Assembly (NCBI RefSeq): GCF_002775205.1
Contig: NC_036460.1
Span: forward strand, 434,501 to 498,500
Direction of reading: 5' to 3'
Source of the DNA: Xiphophorus maculatus
Taxonomy: Eukaryota; Chordata; Actinopteri; Cyprinodontiformes; Poeciliidae
Length of the DNA: 64,000 nt
Shown here piece after piece: positions 12,152 through 23,305 of this stretch. The translations under genes and the position numbers were made by a program. A model generated the notes under the pieces. The model had not been told where the DNA came from, made no database searches, and saw nothing but the letters and a program-made list of their open reading frames with translations. Every line of letters starts with the position of its first letter. Positions within the stretch are counted from its first letter, which is position 1.

Positions 12152-12839
12152 ATGTCTCTACGCCAGCAGCCCAGGAACCTCCTGGAGTCCATCAGAGGTT
12201 CTGCTCCAGGTGGTCAGAGGTCAGAGAGGATTGATGATCTTAATGTTCATCATCAGATCTACAGACAGCATGAACACAAGATGTATGATTGCTGTAAAGA
12301 TCTAGTTTGGTTCTTCTGATGAAAGCTGATCCTGAGTCTGTTTCGTTCCGTTTCAGCGTCTCAGACTGCGTTGATCATCAGACTGGTTGTCACCCTGCTG
12401 GTTCTGCTGGGACCGGTTCTGGTCCTCTACTTCAAGGTACTGCATGCATCATGCATGATGTGTTCAGGTAGGAAAGTTGTTGTATTGAAGCTGAAGCATC
12501 CTCTACCAGACCAGGAGAAGCCAGAAGTCTGGACCGTCATGAGGCTGAAGCGGACTGCGGTCTGGAGGAACCGGATCAGGATCTTCATTTCACATCCAGA
12601 CAAGGAAGCAAAGGCCCAGTCCAGACTGCTGCTGTCTGCTTTTAGTGTTACTGATTCCAAAACTGATCCTGCACTAATGTAATCCTGATCTGCCTGATTT
12701 TGTGACCAAACACATACAGTACAGTTGATTGAGTGTTTGGAGGGCTCCCCCTAGTGGTGACTGACCATGTTGGCAGGATGTCTTTGTTTTTGCTGCTGGT
12801 CTCAATCAGGTCTGGATGAAACTTCTAACTCTGAACTGA
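12152..12839 (+). CDS. Putative 55-aa single-pass membrane protein, three exons
   Basis: I do not recognise this protein. Exons 12152-12209, 12357-12436 and 12810-12839 join with GT-AG sites and matching phases (1, then 0) to 168 nt and 55 aa. The N-terminus is basic and polar (MSLRQQPRNLLESIRG). Then comes a strongly hydrophobic helix (ALIIRLVVTLLVLLGPVLVLYF), then a short C-terminus VWMKLLTLN. The ATG has A at -3. An AATAAA lies at 12849-12854, only 10 bases after the stop, which fits a compact 3' end. The layout suits a small integral membrane or mitochondrial microprotein. Each exon is short, so chance cannot be ruled out; the evidence is the agreement of phases, hydrophobicity and poly(A) signal. 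The gene could also begin in an upstream exon. Confidence 0.5.
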
Positions 12840-13049
12840 TTCAGTTTCAATAAAAGCCAAGCAGAAAATGAACTGCAACGATGTGTCTGAGTTCACTGTG
12901 TGGATTCCTGCCAGCCACCAGGAGGGGGCGCTGCTTCACCCATTATGCATGAATAATGACAAGTCTATACAATGATAACTCTGTTACACTTACTGACTTC
13001 AGATAACAAGTTTCCAGTTTTCCAGTTTCTTTGGGACTCTGGATATCTA

Positions 13050-14166
<1,117 letters not shown>

Positions 14167-14957
14167 AGGACCCGAGCTCAGAGGATAAGAACCACCCGCG
14201 GTGGGTGAGAAGGGAATTTTTTTTATTTTTTATATAAATAGTGAAGTTTTCCTTCATCCTGTCCATCTCTTGATGGAAAACGTCGTGGAGCCTTTTGGAC
14301 CGGGATCCTGTTCAGAACCCTGCAGAACTGAGTCCTGAAGGAGTCCAGCAGGAACCTGCTGAGGGGAAATATTTCAACATGACGGAAGGAAACAGAAAGG
14401 AATTGTAAAGTTCAGGAAACAAAATTTAATTGTTCTTTATTGTGAATGTAAGAGAAAATAGTTATTATTGGAAAATTAAAAAAGGTAAGAATAGAAGAAG
14501 AAATGAAAACAGAAATTAAAGAGATAGTCAAGCACAGAGTTTTCATGGAAGCAGCAGTAACCTGAGACATGAGGAGGACCACAGGCACAAACTGGCACAA
14601 ACTGGCACAAACTGGCACAAAGCAGCAAAGACCAATTATTTACTTTGTTATTTTTCATTTGTTGGTTAAATATTTTTAGGCGGATCCTGTCCTACACACT
14701 CCGCTACAGCAGGCGGCGGTGTGCACCTCAAGGCGCCATTCTGCTCCTCCATTAAACACAAAGAAGCTGCCCAAGACGAAGAAGATGGAGAAGAAGGAGC
14801 GCCGTCCTCCGTGTTTTCTCGGGTTTCTGTCCACGGAGCAGCAGCGGGAGAGTTAATAAAGCTGTAAGACAGAAACAGCAGCAGTTGGTGAACCCTGGAA
14901 AGAAGAGAAACGGTTTGAGGCTCAGCTGGAACTGCTCAGTAACTGTTAAAGGAAAGT
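14167..14957. other. LINE tail and adjacent sequence
   Basis: The first 80 bases are the LINE 3' UTR, ending in T-rich sequence near 14240. A four-copy 10-bp repeat (actggcacaa) is at 14583-14622. From about 14690 the sequence becomes CpG-richer, as in a promoter. Confidence 0.35.
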
Positions 14958-14980
14958 TTGGAGAGAGAAAAGCTAGCAGA

Positions 14981-15065
14981 GATGTGGAGACAGCAGGTCA
15001 AACAGCGACTGGATGCAGCAGAGGAGCAGGACGTGGATTATAATCCGCTGGACCGGCTGCACAGA
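14981..15065 (+). other. Candidate first coding exon (weak)
   Basis: An ATG near 14981 opens MWRQQVKQRLDAAEEQD and runs to a possible donor (TTAG/GTCTGT) near 15069. It follows a CpG-rich segment. The KQRLDAAEE stretch loosely recalls the N-terminal exon of fish C2H2 zinc-finger genes, and such a gene lies 4 kb downstream on the same strand. The match is weak and no phase-matched link could be shown. Confidence 0.2.
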
Positions 15066-15493
15066 TTAGGTCTGTATGCTTCTATCAGCTCTGGATGTTT
15101 AGCAGCAGCTTTACGCACCCAGAGAGCAAAGCTAAGCTTCTCAGCTCTGCTGGAATGATACGTCAGCGCGGCCGCCATGTTGTGAGTGGCAGACTGGAAC
15201 CCAGCAGAAGAAGTTGCCGTGATCTTTTAACATAAAATCAGCCCATTTACATTCCAGAGATCTGAAATGATCTTATGGCTCTTTCTCTGATTCGGTGCAT
15301 TTTGTGTCTCAGGTTTATCTCAAAGATTTTTATATAATGCAAACCACATTTTTTGAGAAAATCAAGTAATGGAAATATCCATGTGCTTGGTAATATAACA
15401 AGCAAATATATTTTAAAAATTATGTTTGGATAAATTTTACGGGTTGTTGAAGCGTAGAGGTCAGATAAAGAGCATGACCAACAGCGTCTTCAC

Positions 15494-16062
15494 AGGTCTG
15501 TCCAACAAATCAATCAAACAGCTGCAGCTGATCCAGATGCTGCTGCTGGCGTTCTGACTAAAACCAGGAAGATAGAGCACATAACACCAGTTTTAAAGTC
15601 CCTCCACTGGCTCCCTGTAGCTCAAAGAATAGACTTTAAAATACTGTTGTTAGTTTATAAATCACTGAACGGCTTAGCACCACAATACATTAAAGATCTG
15701 CTGTTGTTGTATCAACCTTCCAGAACCTCTCAGGTTCTGGTTCTGGTTCTGCTCTGCTTCAGAACCAGAACCAAACGAGGAGAAGCAGCTTTCAGCATCT
15801 ATGCACCACAAATCTGGAACAAACTTCCAGAAAACTGTAAAACAGCTGAAACACTGACTTCCTTTAAATCTAGACTAAAAACCCACCTGTTTAGGATTGT
15901 ATTTGAAATGTAATCAATTACAAATTTATTGATGGAACCTGAATTAATGTTGTGTTTTGATTATTGATTCCATGTTTCATTGTGTTTCTGTGTTTATGAT
16001 GTAAAGCACTTTGAAATGCCTTGCTGCTGAAATGTGCTATACAAATAAAATTTGATTGATTA
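15494..16062 (+). mobile_element. L2/Rex1-like LINE, 3' end
   Basis: Encodes the C-terminal end of a LINE ORF2: a frame at 15647-15913 contains LNGLAPQYIKDLL and FKSRLKTHLF, both typical of this group, and LHWLPVAQRIDFK lies just upstream. One base is lost near 15536, shifting the frame. The tail ends caaataaaatttgattgatt, a usual L2-type 3' terminus. Related pieces lie inverted at 46.2 kb and 61.3 kb. Confidence 0.75.
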
Positions 16063-17437
16063 GATTTTTTTGACCCCACTGACCAGCGTTAATTTTTTAA
16101 TGAATATAAAACAAATAAAAATAGCCAGTAACTGCAAGTTATTTCTACTAATATAAACATTTTAGAAGACTTTAACCTAAATAAAATAAATATGAGAAAA
16201 ACACATGAATTATTTATAAAACACACTTTTTAATCATGTCCCTCCAGTTTTGTTCAACTCCATAACAACATACCAATTCATGAAAAGCACTTTTACATCA
16301 AGTTGCCATATTCTACTTACCAGTCTAATTATTATGATTCGGAATCAAATAAAATATATTTACAATTAGTTATTTTAATCAAGGGACAGGTGATCTCAAA
16401 GGAACTGGAAGAATTAGTTTAATTATGTTATAGAGTTTTAGTCAAATTGCCCCGATGAATTTAAAACAACCTAAGTAACAGGAGTTGGTAATACTGTTTG
16501 GGATTTCATGCATAAAGTGGGGAAACATATTTTCTTGGCGGTTCAGAGAATCCTGCAGTGACCAAAAACACTTTTTTTTTTGTGGTATATTTTTATGTAA
16601 CCTGAGATCCCAAAATGTACCGAATTCAGAGAATCACCTTTATGACAGGATATATTATTAATTAATTAAGATGCATATAAAAATATATTGTCTAGGAAAA
16701 GTACCTATTTGAGATAACTCTAATTACATAAATACTAAATTACATTAGATTTACTGTTAAGTTAAATCTAACTTTAGATTACAATCAAACGTTGAATGGA
16801 GCATTTTGAAAATGACGCCATTAAAGACATTTTGATCAGTCAACATGTAACTGAAGGTATCAAACTGTTCTTCACACTTTTCAGAATATTAATTCTTATA
16901 TCTTAAATTACCATTCAGGATAGTCATATGGTGACTTTGTCTAGTCAAAACATATTTTTTGGTATCTGGAATGTAATTACAGTGTCAGAGAAAAGCGATT
17001 TTATGTAGAAACTGCCTTCCATACGATGGAGTTGATGGTATAAACACTGACTTTTACGTTCACTTCATAATGTCTGAATTTATATCCAATTATACAAAAA
17101 GCTTTATTACTTCTGGTTTTGCTTCCAATCAGATGTTAAACTAATTATAGATTATAAATCTGAACTTTTCACACACAGTTAGTTTAACTTTAGGTCTGAT
17201 GCGAATTAGATTCACTGGGAACTTATGAAATGCTGCTGACTGTTCAATCTCAGTTTGTGTGTTAGTTTATTGTTGCTGCTATTGTCCAGCAAGACTTAGA
17301 AATTGAGTCAAAATATGTTTTTGATGAGCCATTGTTTTTTCATCACTAGTGTTTCAAATACAGATAAAAGCTGTAAAATTCTTCTGTTGAAGAATCTGAT
17401 GAGCTCCAGCTCTGTTTCTCTGAGCTGAGTGTGTTTC
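16063..17437. other. AT-rich sequence without recognised features
   Basis: About 1.4 kb of AT-rich DNA between a LINE tail and a MITE-like element. I see no open frame, RNA gene or repeat. Confidence 0.5.
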
Positions 17438-18008
17438 TCACACTGCAGCCTGAAGGGACCCAAATCCGATTTCATGTCAAATCAGATTTTCTTGCCGTGG
17501 CCGTTGTGACTTCCAGATAGATGCAACCTGTGTGGTTCTGCAGTGTGAACGGGCAACGACCTGAACGTCTCCCGCCTGCACAGTAGAGGGCGCAATAGCG
17601 TCAGCTTTCTCAGTGTTCTGCCAACTGCCATAAAAAGAAGAAGTGTTCAGTGTTTGCAGAAGTAAACATGGATGCTAACCGTGGAGCTTAGCTTACACCG
17701 GTGAAGTTGTTGTCCGACCGGAGCAGCAAATGAACAATTTAATCCTCATGTAGTCCGCCATGGTTTTTGTTTTTCTTCCCGTTTGCCGCGTATCAGGATG
17801 TGACGTTTGTGGCGTATCAGTGACGTTCAGGTTGGAAGAACTGGACGTTCGGTCGCGTTTGAATCGGATATGTATCGGATACCCACGTGGCCCGGGTCGC
17901 ATTCGAAAAGAACCGGACCTGTGCCGCTCAGACTGTCATGAAAAGATCGGATACAGGTCGCATTACGTCAAATTAATCCGAATTGGGTCACTTCAGGCTG
18001 CAGTGTGA
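17438..18008. mobile_element. MITE-like element with inverted ends
   Basis: The left end reads tcacactgcagcctgaagg and the right end, inverted, reads tcacactgcagcctgaagt. Both are followed by a cccaa-tccgatt stretch, giving inverted repeats of about 33 bp around 570 bp. There is no transposase. I could not see a target duplication, so the family is left open. Confidence 0.55.
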
Positions 18009-19011
18009 ACGCAGCCCAACTGAAGTTTTACATACATTTTTAAACAAGTACTGATTTTTGTGAGTATTAAAACATGGTTAATTAAGGCAGGTGGTTTATG
18101 TTCATACAAAAACCAAATCCAGGCCAGAAGAGGCCATGTTGGTCAAACAACAGAACCGATCCCAAGACGGAGCTCTGAGGAACACCAGGTGTGACAGGAA
18201 GTTACTTATTCTGGAAGGAATTAACTGACGCAGCCAGAAAGATGCAATTAAAACCATTTCAACGGTTTGTTAGATTTACCAACAATGGATGTCGTGAGAA
18301 AAGGTTCTAAAAGGTCCAGTTGGGTCAAGGAGCGTCCAGAACCGGCTGCAGCTAGAAGGTCTTTAAGTGGACCTCCTGCCTATCCATGGATTCCTTTTAA
18401 AACCATAACTCCAGATGATTGGTGGAAAATCTGCATATTCTGAAAAACCTATTAGCAATGCTAGCTGAGCAGCTAAGGCCTGGTGATTACAAAGCAGCCA
18501 ATCCAAGAGCGCCACTTATTATCCCTGCTGCTGATTGGCTGAAGCCCCAGTGGAGGAAAGGCTGACTGTAGATGTTAGCTCCTGTAGTGCTGAGATAATT
18601 TCTACTGTACATGTTGATGCATACTGAGTATATTTTGTGTTTCAACTATTTAAAATGTGGAGCTTCAGTGTTTTGAACCCCTGTAAAAACCAGCAGAGGA
18701 CAGAAACCAGACTGAAATATATCTTGGTTATTATTACAGGCAGCGCAGAAGCTCCGCCCACAAACACACCGCACTGTGTGTACGGCGCCAAAAGAACCAG
18801 GCTTAATCATAATAACATATTTAACTAAAATGTGAGACTAAAAGACTTGAGACATGCAGAGTGGAGGTGGTTCTGCTCTGTGGTGTAACTGGACCCGCTT
18901 TATGTATCGATTCACTTTAATTCAGTGAAGTTTAGAAACTTCAGTCTGAACCCAAACTGCACCGGCCTGATGACAAGCAGGTGTTTTCATGGCGCTGCTC
19001 CTGTGTTCCAG
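18009..19011. other. Sequence upstream of the zinc-finger exon
   Basis: Presumably intron of the zinc-finger gene, ending at the acceptor ctgtgttccag (AG at 19010-19011). No upstream coding exon could be identified with confidence. Confidence 0.4.
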
Positions 19012-20474
19012 TGTTCCCTGAAGATGTTCAGAAACTGCTGGTTAAAGAAGAACAGAGTCCTGACCTGGACCAGGAGGACCCGGAGGACCCGGAGGACCAG
19101 GAGGACCAGGAGGACCCGGAGGACCCGGAGGACCAGGAGGACCAGGAGGACCCGCTGCTCGTCCACATAAAGGAGGAGGAGGTGGAGCGCTGGATCGGTC
19201 CGGAGGACGACGCCAGCAGGTTTCCAGTCATCAAAGTTATCGTTAAGAGTGAGGATGAGGAAGATGATCCTCTGTTGTCACGGCTTCATGAAGACCAGAT
19301 GGAGAACGGAGACGTTCCCAGCAGCAGCTCAGCGGAGCAGATGAAAGCAGAGACGGATGCAGAGGATGGCAGAGGAGCAGAACCCAGCAGGATTCATGCC
19401 GACTCCTCCAACTCTTCAGAGACTGAGGTCAGCGATGAAGAGGATGATGGTGTGGCGCATCCTGACTCCCAGCTGAACCTCATGAGCAAAGAGTGGAAGG
19501 AGAGCGGCGCTCCAGAGTCCCGGAGTGGAAGCGCCGTGACAGTGAAGTGTTTCATATGTGATGACTGTGGGAAAACCTTTAAAAAGAAACATTACCTCAA
19601 CGAGCACATCAGGAGCCACACGGGGGAGAGACCGTTCGGCTGTCCCGTCTGCGGACAGAGGTTCAGTCTGAAGAAATGTCTGAACGTTCACGTGAGGAAC
19701 CACTCTGGGGAGAAACCGTTCTGTTGTGACGTCTGCGGACAGAGGTTCAGCCTGAAGAGAACGCTGAACGATCACCAGAGAATCCACACGGGGGAGAAAC
19801 CGTTCAGTTGTGATGTTTGTGGGCAGAGTTTCAGTCTGAAGAAGACTTTAAATGACCACCAGAGAATCCACACGGGGCAGAAACCGTTCAGCTGCGACGT
19901 CTGCGGGCAGACCTTCAGCCTGAAGACCACTTTAAACAGACACATCCAGATCCACACCGGACAGAAAGCGTTTCGCTGTGACCTCTGTGGACAAAGGTTC
20001 AGACAGAAATCCACTTTGAACCGACACATGACGATCCACACAGGACAGGAGACCTATCCCTGTGAGGTCTGTGAACAGAAATTTGAGCGAAAGACTCATC
20101 TAAACATTCACATGAGAGTCCATGCAGGACAGCAGGCATTCTGCTGCGACGTCTGCGGACAGAGGTTTGACCGCAAGTCCAACCTGAACATCCACCAGAG
20201 GATCCACACCGGGCAGAAACCGTACTGCTGCGGCTTCTGTGGCCAAAGGTTTGGCAGGAAGTCCAATTTGAACCGACACATGAGGATCCACACAGGGGAG
20301 AAATCCTTCTGCTGTGAGTTCTGCGAACAAAGGTTCAGCCTGAAGACGAGCTTAAACGACCACCTGAGGATCCACACGGGAGAGAAACCTTTCTTCTGTG
20401 ACATCTGTGGTCAGAGATTCCGACAAAAGTCGACTTTAAATATTCACATGAAGATCCACACCAGGCAGAAGTAA
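19012..20474 (+). CDS. C2H2 zinc-finger protein, 11 fingers, main exon (5' exon not found)
   Basis: Nuclear, probably DNA-binding regulator of the large fish C2H2 family. The exon starts after a good acceptor with two bases of a split codon, then [16 protein letters not shown], a common start for the second exon of fish zinc-finger genes. The in-frame ATG-less stretch before it (from 18981) is probably intron. An acidic region follows with a 9-bp repeat giving EDP/EDQ triplets (19070-19160) and a second acidic Ser-rich stretch. Eleven consecutive C2H2 fingers then run from [10 protein letters not shown] to HMKIHTRQK, joined by TGEKP/TGQKP linkers. The exon encodes 486 residues plus the split codon. 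All fingers keep two Cys and two His, so the array looks functional. Antisense frames under the fingers are shadows. Confidence 0.88.
19070..19160 (+). repeat. 9-bp coding repeat in the zinc-finger exon
   Basis: About ten copies of gaggaccCg/gaggaccAg encode alternating Glu-Asp-Pro and Glu-Asp-Gln. Being a multiple of three, it can change length without shifting the frame. Confidence 0.85.
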
Positions 20475-22380
20475 AGTTCTGCTTGTGAGGAATCAGCTGG
20501 CTGACGGATGGAGCTGCTCACAGCCAGAGGTGGTTCTGGTGTGGGAACGGTCCGTCCTCCAGGTCCGGCATCCTGCGGGCTCCTGGTTTCTCACAGCTGA
20601 ATCAAGTGATGGTTCATCAGCAGAACCTCAGAGGAAGTTGAACCGTTCCAGCAGAAACATGTAAAACACGCTGGACACCCTGCAGTCCTACAACACATGA
20701 TTCTTTATTATCAGAGGAATATTTCTAGCTATAAATTCTGATATTATCGTCTAGCTGCTGTTGAGAGCCATGGTGGGTGAAGACGTTCCCACAGAGTTTG
20801 TGGGAACTTCATGTCCTTTCATTTCAACATGTCTTCATTTCTAAAACCCTCTGGAGTTTCAACCGTCGGGTTTCTCTGCAGAACATGCAGAGAAAACATT
20901 TTTTCACTAAAAACTTAAACTATGAATGTGATGATGATGTTTGTAAGTTTTTTATCTTTGCTCATGAATGAATCTCTGGTGCATGAAATGGTTTTGCTAA
21001 AGTCTTAGTTTAGGAAAAGTTAAAGAATATATGAGAAATGATGTCAAGGAAAACTAACTGTCCAGACAGAAAGTTAATAATTACGTTTGTCCTCATTCTG
21101 TTTTCTGAAGACAATAATAAAGGAGCTGAAATATTCTGAGGGAATAAATCTGTTCTGTAAAGGAGTTCTGGGTTTTGTCTTTTATAAACGATCAAATAAA
21201 GTTTGATCTTCCAAAGTGGTCCAGTTGAGAGGGAGCGATGACTAACCAGCTGATCATCCAAGTTGTTTAACTGTCAGTAATGATCTGCTAACCAAACGTT
21301 GAAACGTTGAGCCAAAGCAGAAGAAGCAACATGGCAGCAGGAAGGTTTTCCTCCACAGCAGCTTCACCAGAGACGGAGCCCAAGTACTCCCATGGTCCGG
21401 TGAGTTTTTACATCCCGGATCTTCTCAAAGATTCTGCTCCTTACTGAACAACACTGGGGGACTAGGAAGCTAATTGCTGGTTAGCTAGGCTATTTACTCC
21501 ACTATCAGCTCAGTAACATTAATGGGCAGATGCCTCAACTCCACTGAGCGACTCGGTTTGGGTCGGTATAATATTTTAGGATCTGCTGTATTTGCCCCTC
21601 CAGTTGGACGCCTAACATGGCATCAGTACTGTGAAGACAAACATAACACACTGGTGTCTCCACTTCTCTCCAGCCGTGACATTTTTCTGTCCCCAGTGAG
21701 AGACCGGTTCTGTGAGAAGCCAGTACCTCCACCGTAACCAGACTGACCTGTTGACCTGTGGACCCACACACAGTGTGTGCTGCACCGACCGGGCAGCACA
21801 CACTGGCATTGCGCTTCACACCACGGGGGCCAAACTCCAGTCCCTCAGGGGCCTTTAACCGCCGGTTGATTGTCTCTGTTGCTGGTAGAAACTGGTCTGT
21901 TTTCAGTCCCTGCTTCTGCGTTGCCTCAGTAACTAGCCGCACCTGCTCAGGTAAGACCGAGTAATGAGCTTCACAACAAACTGTTTCAAACCAAACATTT
22001 ATTTTATAACGAAGCCAAAAACAACAGCAGGTATTGACATGTTTACTTTAGCAGAAGTTTTAGTGACAGGCGTAAATAAACCGTCACTAAAACGCTGTGA
22101 CCGACTCACCGCACCGTTCAGTTAAAGGCCTGCAGGTCAACGCTGTGGTCAGGGTGGAGATACTGGCATCACTCAACAGTCCATTGATTGGAGGACAGAA
22201 ATGTGTTTGACAGTAAGATGTTTGGGTTTAACTCCACCGGCTCATTTCCCTCTGGACTCCTGAATGTGATCAGTCATGAAACGGGTCACCGAACCGCAGC
22301 AACCCGGGCCGTACCGCCGTGAATCGTCATGGAGACACAAACATGACGTCTGAGTCAAACAGAAAGTTCAACGTTTACAA
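20475..22380. other. Region downstream of the zinc-finger gene
   Basis: Contains the zinc-finger 3' UTR, a candidate first exon at 21331 and, at about 21500-21960, sequence that may be part of an old repeat. No complete gene is seen. Confidence 0.35.
21331..21399 (+). other. Candidate first coding exon of an unidentified gene
   Basis: ATG in a strong start context (gcaacATGG) opens 23 codons (MAAGRFSSTAASPETEPKYS...) to a strong donor, CCG followed by GTGAGT, at 21400. I did not recognise the peptide and found no matching downstream exon. Confidence 0.3.
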
Positions 22381-22740
22381 GATAGAATAGAATTCAACTT
22401 TATTGTCATTGCACTGTCACAAGTACAAGCAACGAGATGTAGTTTGCATCTATCCAGCTGTGCTCTACGAGATATAAATATTTATTTACAGATGTACAAG
22501 ACTCTGTATGTATGGACTATAAGGGGTTATAGCAAGAGATATAGATATTGTGTATAAATATAAATATGGGAGCTATATGCACAGATTATACAGATTATAC
22601 AAGAATGTTAGGGAATGGATTATAGATAAATAATGTCAGATAAAATTTACAGGTTGATTTCACAACCTGTGAGATTTCACAGGTGAGACTTTCATCCTGT
22701 CGGCCACAATCATTAACATTAAGAAATAAAGGTTTGACAT
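22381..22740 (-). repeat. LINE 3'-tail remnant
   Basis: The sequence gaattcaactttattgtcattgcac is the usual inverted 3' tail of a teleost Rex/L2-type LINE (quoted in part). No coding part remains. It lies just 3' of the chp2-like gene. Confidence 0.5.
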
Positions 22741-22901
22741 ATTTCGCTCTGGATTCTCTCCTGAAGCCATGTTGGGTTAATCTGGAGGAAACGGTTCCAG
22801 GACGAGCGAGTCTTCATCCTGGAACAGCAGCAGGTGCGACTCGTTAGGAACGAGTCGCTCCAACAGGTCCCAGGTGAATGAAATCTTTCTTCTTAGAGTC
22901 T

Positions 22902-23238
22902 TTACTCCAGGAAGCGAACGCTCAGCTTGTGATTGATGTTCACTTTCTCCAGCGACTGGAAACAAAGAAGATTTATAGCCAAAGGTCAAGGGTCATCAGC
23001 TTATTTAATATCTGAAGGATAAGTAATAATTTTTTTACTTGTATTTACTCTGATTGTAAATATTTAGTATCTGCAAACTCGCTCCACTGAACAGACATCC
23101 TCCCAACCACCAGGGGGAGTCGTCCAACAAATGATATGGAACCAAACCCTCAGAAAGGCGAGAAGTCCAGAACAAAGTTAGAGGAAGAAAGAAAATGTGT
23201 GTTATGCTTTGTGTCTTTTTCTAACATTTAGGCTCTTG

Positions 23239-23305
<67 letters not shown>

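Noticed and set aside
19416..20404. Antisense frames under the zinc-finger exon
   Set aside because: Shadows of the repeated finger codons.
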